This document shows positions 7,210 through 10,015 of a DNA stretch of 10,015 nt, piece by piece. Numbering within the stretch: position 1 is the stretch's first letter; the number at the start of each line of letters is the position of its first letter. The position numbers and the translations under genes are program-made. The notes under the pieces were generated by a model, which was not told the DNA's origin, ran no database searches, and saw nothing but the letters and a program-made list of their open reading frames with translations. This DNA comes from JAYEIH01 sp034659995 (GTDB lineage: Archaea > Methanobacteriota_B > Thermococci > Methanofastidiosales > B48-G16), in NCBI GenBank assembly GCA_034659995.1, contig JAYEIH010000101.1, positions 1 through 10,015 on the forward strand, read 5' to 3'.

Positions 7210-8340
7210 CTAACTCCCCTCATATAAACTTACTGTTTTTTGAGCTCTTTTGGCAACAGGAAGGTCTACCATCCTTCCATCAACAGATACAGCCTCACCT
7301 TCCGATTTTTTAAAAGCATCCACAATCTTTTTGGCTCTTTTGTACTCATCATCTGATGGCGTAAACACCTTATGGATCACATCGGCCTGTCGCGGATGAA
7401 TAATTCCCTTCCCGTCGAATCCCATAGCCCTTATCATCCTTGCCTCTTTTTCAAGGCCTTCTTCATCGTTAATATCGGGAAATACCGTATCGAGAGCTTG
7501 GATCCCACAAGCCTTTGCTGCATTAAGTACGCGGGATCTAAGGTAAAAGAGGGATTCTTTATTTCGCTGACCGCCCACATCTGCGAGGTAGTCCTCTGCA
7601 CCGAATGTCATAGCGGTTACTCTCTCATGCAATGCTATCTCAAAAGCATTTTCAAGGCCCAGTGCTGTTTCTATTATGGGAATCACGCCGATACACGTAT
7701 CCTTTTCATACCCGGACTCGTACTCATCAATAATCGCAATAACGTTCTCCAGTTCCTCTCGTGTTTCAACTTTAGGTATGAGGAGGGTATCGATATCAGT
7801 CTTCAGTATCTCCTTTATATCCTCCTCTCCAAGGGGGAGGGGGTTGATTCTCACCATTCTTTCCTGTTTATAGTTCAAATTATGAAGCATATTTCTCACA
7901 AGTACCCGTGCATCCATTTTGCTGTCCTCGATAACTGAGTCCTCCAGATCTAAAATCACGCAGTCGCAGTCAAACAACGTGCCGTAAAAAAGCAGTTTTG
8001 GATTATTTCCTGGGAGATAAAGCCGTGTCCGTCTTAAATTTGTTTCTCGCTCACCAGAAGGGTCAACAAAATCACTCTCTATCTCCGCACCTGCCTTTAG
8101 CAGAGCAGCTTCAACTCTCGCAGCAATGACAAAATCATAGGCACCTTTATCTCTGATTTTTATACTGCCGCGATCTATACCAAACTCCTCAAGCTTTTTC
8201 CTCACATTTTTTCGTATGGTCTTTCCATAGAGCTTTTCGACCTTTGTCTCTATATCAATCCCCAGTTTGGAGGGGGTAAGGTCAGCCTCGACCCGGCAGT
8301 CCGCTTTTTCCTCGGCTCCCGAAGTTCCTACTTTGTCCAT
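7210..8340 (-). CDS. citE: Citrate lyase gamma-beta fusion (CitD acyl carrier domain joined to CitE citryl-thioester lyase)
   Basis: One 376-residue frame joins two subunits usually made separately. Residues 1-87 are CitD-like: a GTSGAEEKADC start, then KVEKLYGKTIRKNVRKKLEE (33-52) and DKGAYDFVIAARVEAALLKAG (64-84). Residues about 102-345 are CitE: RRTRLYLPGNNPKLL (103-117), VILDLEDSV (128-136), MVRINPLPLG (162-171), LLIPKVET (186-193), IIETALGLENA (222-232), MTFGAEDYLADVGG (244-257) and KGIIHPRQ (311-318). Glu224 and Asp250 have the spacing of the CitE Mg ligands, and Arg164 is the probable substrate Arg. CitE splits citryl thioester to oxaloacetate and acetyl thioester. Oddly, Klebsiella CitD carries its phosphoribosyl-dephospho-CoA on a Ser in ESSD, while the matching stretch here is EEKADC, with Lys-Ala before the Asp. 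The nearest Ser is Ser7. ATG 8338-8340 has a strong SD, GGAGGAG (8346-8352), 5 nt away. This is the first gene of the operon. Confidence 0.92.
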   Translation of the reverse strand: MDKVGTSGAEEKADCRVEADLTPSKLGIDIETKVEKLYGKTIRKNVRKKLEEFGIDRGSIKIRDKGAYDFVIAARVEAALLKAGAEIESDFVDPSGERETNLRRTRLYLPGNNPKLLFYGTLFDCDCVILDLEDSVIEDSKMDARVLVRNMLHNLNYKQERMVRINPLPLGEEDIKEILKTDIDTLLIPKVETREELENVIAIIDEYESGYEKDTCIGVIPIIETALGLENAFEIALHERVTAMTFGAEDYLADVGGQRNKESLFYLRSRVLNAAKACGIQALDTVFPDINDEEGLEKEARMIRAMGFDGKGIIHPRQADVIHKVFTPSDDEYKRAKKIVDAFKKSEGEAVSVDGRMVDLPVAKRAQKTVSLYEGS

Positions 8341-8402
8341 TTAAACTCCTCCTAAGATTGAAATCATGATATCCTTTATAATATTTACTATGAGGAAATC
8401 AA

Positions 8403-8413
8403 GTATAAATATC
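8403..8413 (-). promoter_or_regulatory. TATA-like box for the citrate lyase operon
   Basis: The minus strand reads GATATTTATAC, centred about 68 nt upstream of the citDE start. The predicted mRNA start is near 8383, giving a leader of roughly 43 nt that contains the strong GGAGGAG SD. It is the best TATA match in the 261-bp gap. Confidence 0.5.
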
Positions 8414-8601
8414 TTTTCTATGGGGTGTATCAATTATCGATTAGGGGCACATCATATAGTAATCATTAGTTAAACGGATACCTGAACTCAGCGAGTCTGA
8501 TACCAAGAAACGAGTTCACGGATAACGTAAGATAGCAACTCATATAAATCTAACTTGGGACAACAGGATGCAACAGAGGTTTTTAGTCGTTAAAATCTTT
8601 T

Positions 8602-9672
8602 TCAGAGATCCCTCCCAGTTGTCACATAGTACTGCTGGTACTCCGGATAGTTCAGGAGGCTCATGTTCACGACAGTGTACGCACCTTCCTGAGGGTCGCC
8701 TCCATACTCAGCGAAGGTGTACCACTCCTTCTCCTTATTTTTATTTCCTTCCCAGACGATGGTATGGCCTTCTGCGATGTAGATCCATTTTATTCGTATC
8801 GATTTTGTCTCTGGATTCTTTTCCAGTGCTTCTTCCCAGTAATGCTGCATCTTCGGTGTGAATGTATCTGTGATGTAGTACCCGAGAAAATTTGTTGCCC
8901 GGGGAGTGTCAGTGTCATACATTCCTACCCACACGTGCTTTTCTTTGAACTCTGAGAAGCGATGTTCACCTTCTTCCCAAGGAGGTGTGATTTCGAGAGA
9001 TTTACCTGTTTTGAGTTTGTATGGTATCACTGTTGATAAAAGTACATATCTCTTATAGCCATACTTTGTAGTTTTATAAGTATCTATCTCTCTTCTCAGC
9101 TCTTTAATCCAACCTATAAGAGTATTATCTCTTTTTTTATAGAGTTTCTCCAACTCAAATTCTTTCTTAATGAGATCTTCTCGTAGGAGCTCTACTTCGT
9201 TTTTCAGGTATCTAATCTCGGATTCGTAATCAGCAGATAGTACTATCCACATTGAGCCCGGTTGAGGTTCACCAATGGGCCAGAACACATACCCAAGAAA
9301 ATGTTTCCCATGCTCTTGGAGAGTATACAGTATTTCCAACTGAAGATCTACATCTTTTCTATAAGAGAATTCTCTTTCTAATTCCCTTACTTCTAAGCGC
9401 AACTGTTCGAGTTCATCCCACCGATCACCTCCCTGGGATTCCATTTCATTGAGGAATTGGATTACTGAATAGTCCTTTCTCATCTTTTTCTCTCCGACTG
9501 CTTCTCCGTAAGACCGCGCATGACCAACTTCAAAATAATCTATCTCTTGTAAAGATTTCTCGGGTACTACAAGGATATCTCCTTTTGTAATTTCTATCAC
9601 AAGGCAGCATGAAAGAAGAAAAAGTACCAGTGAAATTATACCACCGCTTATTATCAGACTTTTTTTGTTCAT
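8602..9672 (-). CDS. Membrane-anchored coiled-coil protein with C-terminal WEGNK/EWYT domain, function unknown
   Basis: A 356-residue protein of no family I recognise. Residues 6-27 (LIISGGIISLVLFLLSCCLVI) are one hydrophobic segment after MNKK. This suggests an N-in anchor or an uncleaved signal; LLSCC could also be a loose lipobox. Two charged helical stretches with heptad-like spacing follow (85-102, DELEQLRLEVRELEREF; 149-182, Glu/Lys/Leu-rich). Between them is an aromatic patch, FLGYVFWPIGEPQPGSMW (125-142). The C-terminal third is aromatic and probably beta-rich: KHVWVGMYDTDTP (245-257), NFLGYYITDTFTP (261-273), and SIRIKWIYIAEGHTIVWEGNK (291-311), then EWYTFAEYGG (316-325). This last part matches the truncated gene just upstream (9723-10015), so the two are tandem paralogues. 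ATG 9670-9672 has the SD GAGGAG (9680-9685) 7 nt away. It is likely extracytoplasmic; nothing shows what it binds. Confidence 0.8.
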   Translation of the reverse strand: MNKKSLIISGGIISLVLFLLSCCLVIEITKGDILVVPEKSLQEIDYFEVGHARSYGEAVGEKKMRKDYSVIQFLNEMESQGGDRWDELEQLRLEVRELEREFSYRKDVDLQLEILYTLQEHGKHFLGYVFWPIGEPQPGSMWIVLSADYESEIRYLKNEVELLREDLIKKEFELEKLYKKRDNTLIGWIKELRREIDTYKTTKYGYKRYVLLSTVIPYKLKTGKSLEITPPWEEGEHRFSEFKEKHVWVGMYDTDTPRATNFLGYYITDTFTPKMQHYWEEALEKNPETKSIRIKWIYIAEGHTIVWEGNKNKEKEWYTFAEYGGDPQEGAYTVVNMSLLNYPEYQQYYVTTGRDL

Positions 9673-9687
9673 TTAGTGTCTCCTCTT

Positions 9688-9707
9688 AAAAATAAAAAAA
9701 GAAAAAA
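9688..9707 (-). terminator. Poly-T run between the tandem paralogues
   Basis: On the minus strand, bases 9707-9688 read T6-C-T7-A-T5, about 15 nt after the stop of the upstream gene and 15 nt before the start of the next. T-rich tracts of this kind terminate archaeal RNA polymerase without a hairpin. The same tract could instead serve as an AT-rich promoter for the 8602-9672 gene, which otherwise has no clear TATA box. Confidence 0.45.
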
Positions 9708-9722
9708 TTTTGTTTTTAAGAT

Positions 9723-10015
9723 TTAAGTGTCTGTCAGTGAAAAGTTTTGTGCTCTCGATTGATCACACGCAAAGCATCCGTGACAATGTATATTACACCA
9801 GTGCCATCCGTTGTTATAGCAACATCTAAGCCAATTTTCATTGACTGTGAGTACATATTCACCGTTCCATGGATTTGTGGTCGTATATCTGCCATAGGTA
9901 TACCATTCTCCTATGTGTGGGTTTGAACTTTTGTTTCCTTCCCAAATTAGGTTGTGTGTCTTCCAACTATCTTCTCCTACCTCTCCCAAATAAAACCATT
10001 TTACTTGTATCGATC
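9723..10015 (-). CDS. C-terminal part of a paralogue of the 8602-9672 protein, with a Cys/His-rich tail (5' end outside the window)
   Basis: The frame is open to the window edge, with the last nine codons before the apparent TTG reading SIQVKWFYL, so the gene starts outside. SIQVKWFYLGE, HNLIWEGNK, GEWYTYGRY and GEYVLTVNENWL match SIRIKWIYIAE, HTIVWEGNK, KEWYTFAEY and GAYTVVNMSLL of the neighbour, in the same order and spacing. After that match this protein diverges into a tail with six Cys and three His: RCCYNNGWHWC, then NIHCHGCFACDQ. The CxxCxxC arrangement next to HCH suggests a metal site or disulfide knot. There is no CxxCH, so it is not a c-type haem motif. The neighbour lacks this tail. 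The role is unknown; it is probably extracytoplasmic like its paralogue. Confidence 0.75.
   Translation of the reverse strand, partial: SIQVKWFYLGEVGEDSWKTHNLIWEGNKSSNPHIGEWYTYGRYTTTNPWNGEYVLTVNENWLRCCYNNGWHWCNIHCHGCFACDQSRAQNFSLTDT

Noticed and set aside
8341..8601. A possible RNA gene or small protein gene in the largest gap
   Set aside because: No tRNA-like cloverleaf, long stem or SD-preceded short frame could be supported; only the promoter and weak repeats are seen.

Overview
All recognisable genes in this window lie on the minus strand, so transcription runs from high to low coordinates. The window looks archaeal, most likely a mesophilic methanogen- or ANME-like euryarchaeote. The reasons are TATA-like boxes about 25 nt upstream of several start codons that lack Shine-Dalgarno (SD) sites, GGTGA/GGAGG-type SD sites elsewhere, poly-T intergenic runs, a bacterial-type uvrA, and short secreted or anchored proteins with acidic, Ca-binding-like or aromatic-rich ectodomains. 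The lineage is inferred from style, not from a marker gene.

Read in the direction of transcription, the layout is as follows. (1) 10015-9723: the 3' part of an unidentified protein ending in a Cys/His-rich tail. (2) 9672-8602: a membrane-anchored coiled-coil protein whose C-terminus is a paralogue of gene 1. (3) 8340-5174: a tightly packed three-gene operon. It holds a citrate lyase gamma/beta (CitD-CitE) fusion, the alpha subunit CitF, and a small HD-domain phosphohydrolase. The start and stop codons abut or overlap. (4) 5107-2300: a complete UvrA. (5) 2227-501: two overlapping DNA methyltransferase genes with SPPY motifs. (6) 313-1: the 5' part of a small exported protein with a Ca-binding-like Asp-rich loop.

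Three results stand out. The second methyltransferase (501-1575) is split by three single-base shifts, all at homopolymer runs (A10, G7, G6). Undoing them restores a textbook 357-residue enzyme with motif IV (TSPPY), RVLKPGG and motif I, so the intact-looking 293-residue frame at 501-1382 understates the gene. The CitD part of the lyase fusion appears to have Ala where the prosthetic-group Ser is expected, and no citC, citX or citG is visible. This raises the possibility of a lyase that works on free CoA esters. The edge genes at 8602-10015 are tandem paralogues sharing a WEGNK...EWYT domain that I cannot assign to a named family.

I see no tRNA, rRNA, CRISPR array, insertion sequence or restriction endonuclease gene. 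No gene-free stretch exceeds 300 bases. The largest gaps are 8341-8601 (261 bp, holding the citDE promoter) and 314-500 (187 bp, holding a promoter and a terminator-like hairpin).
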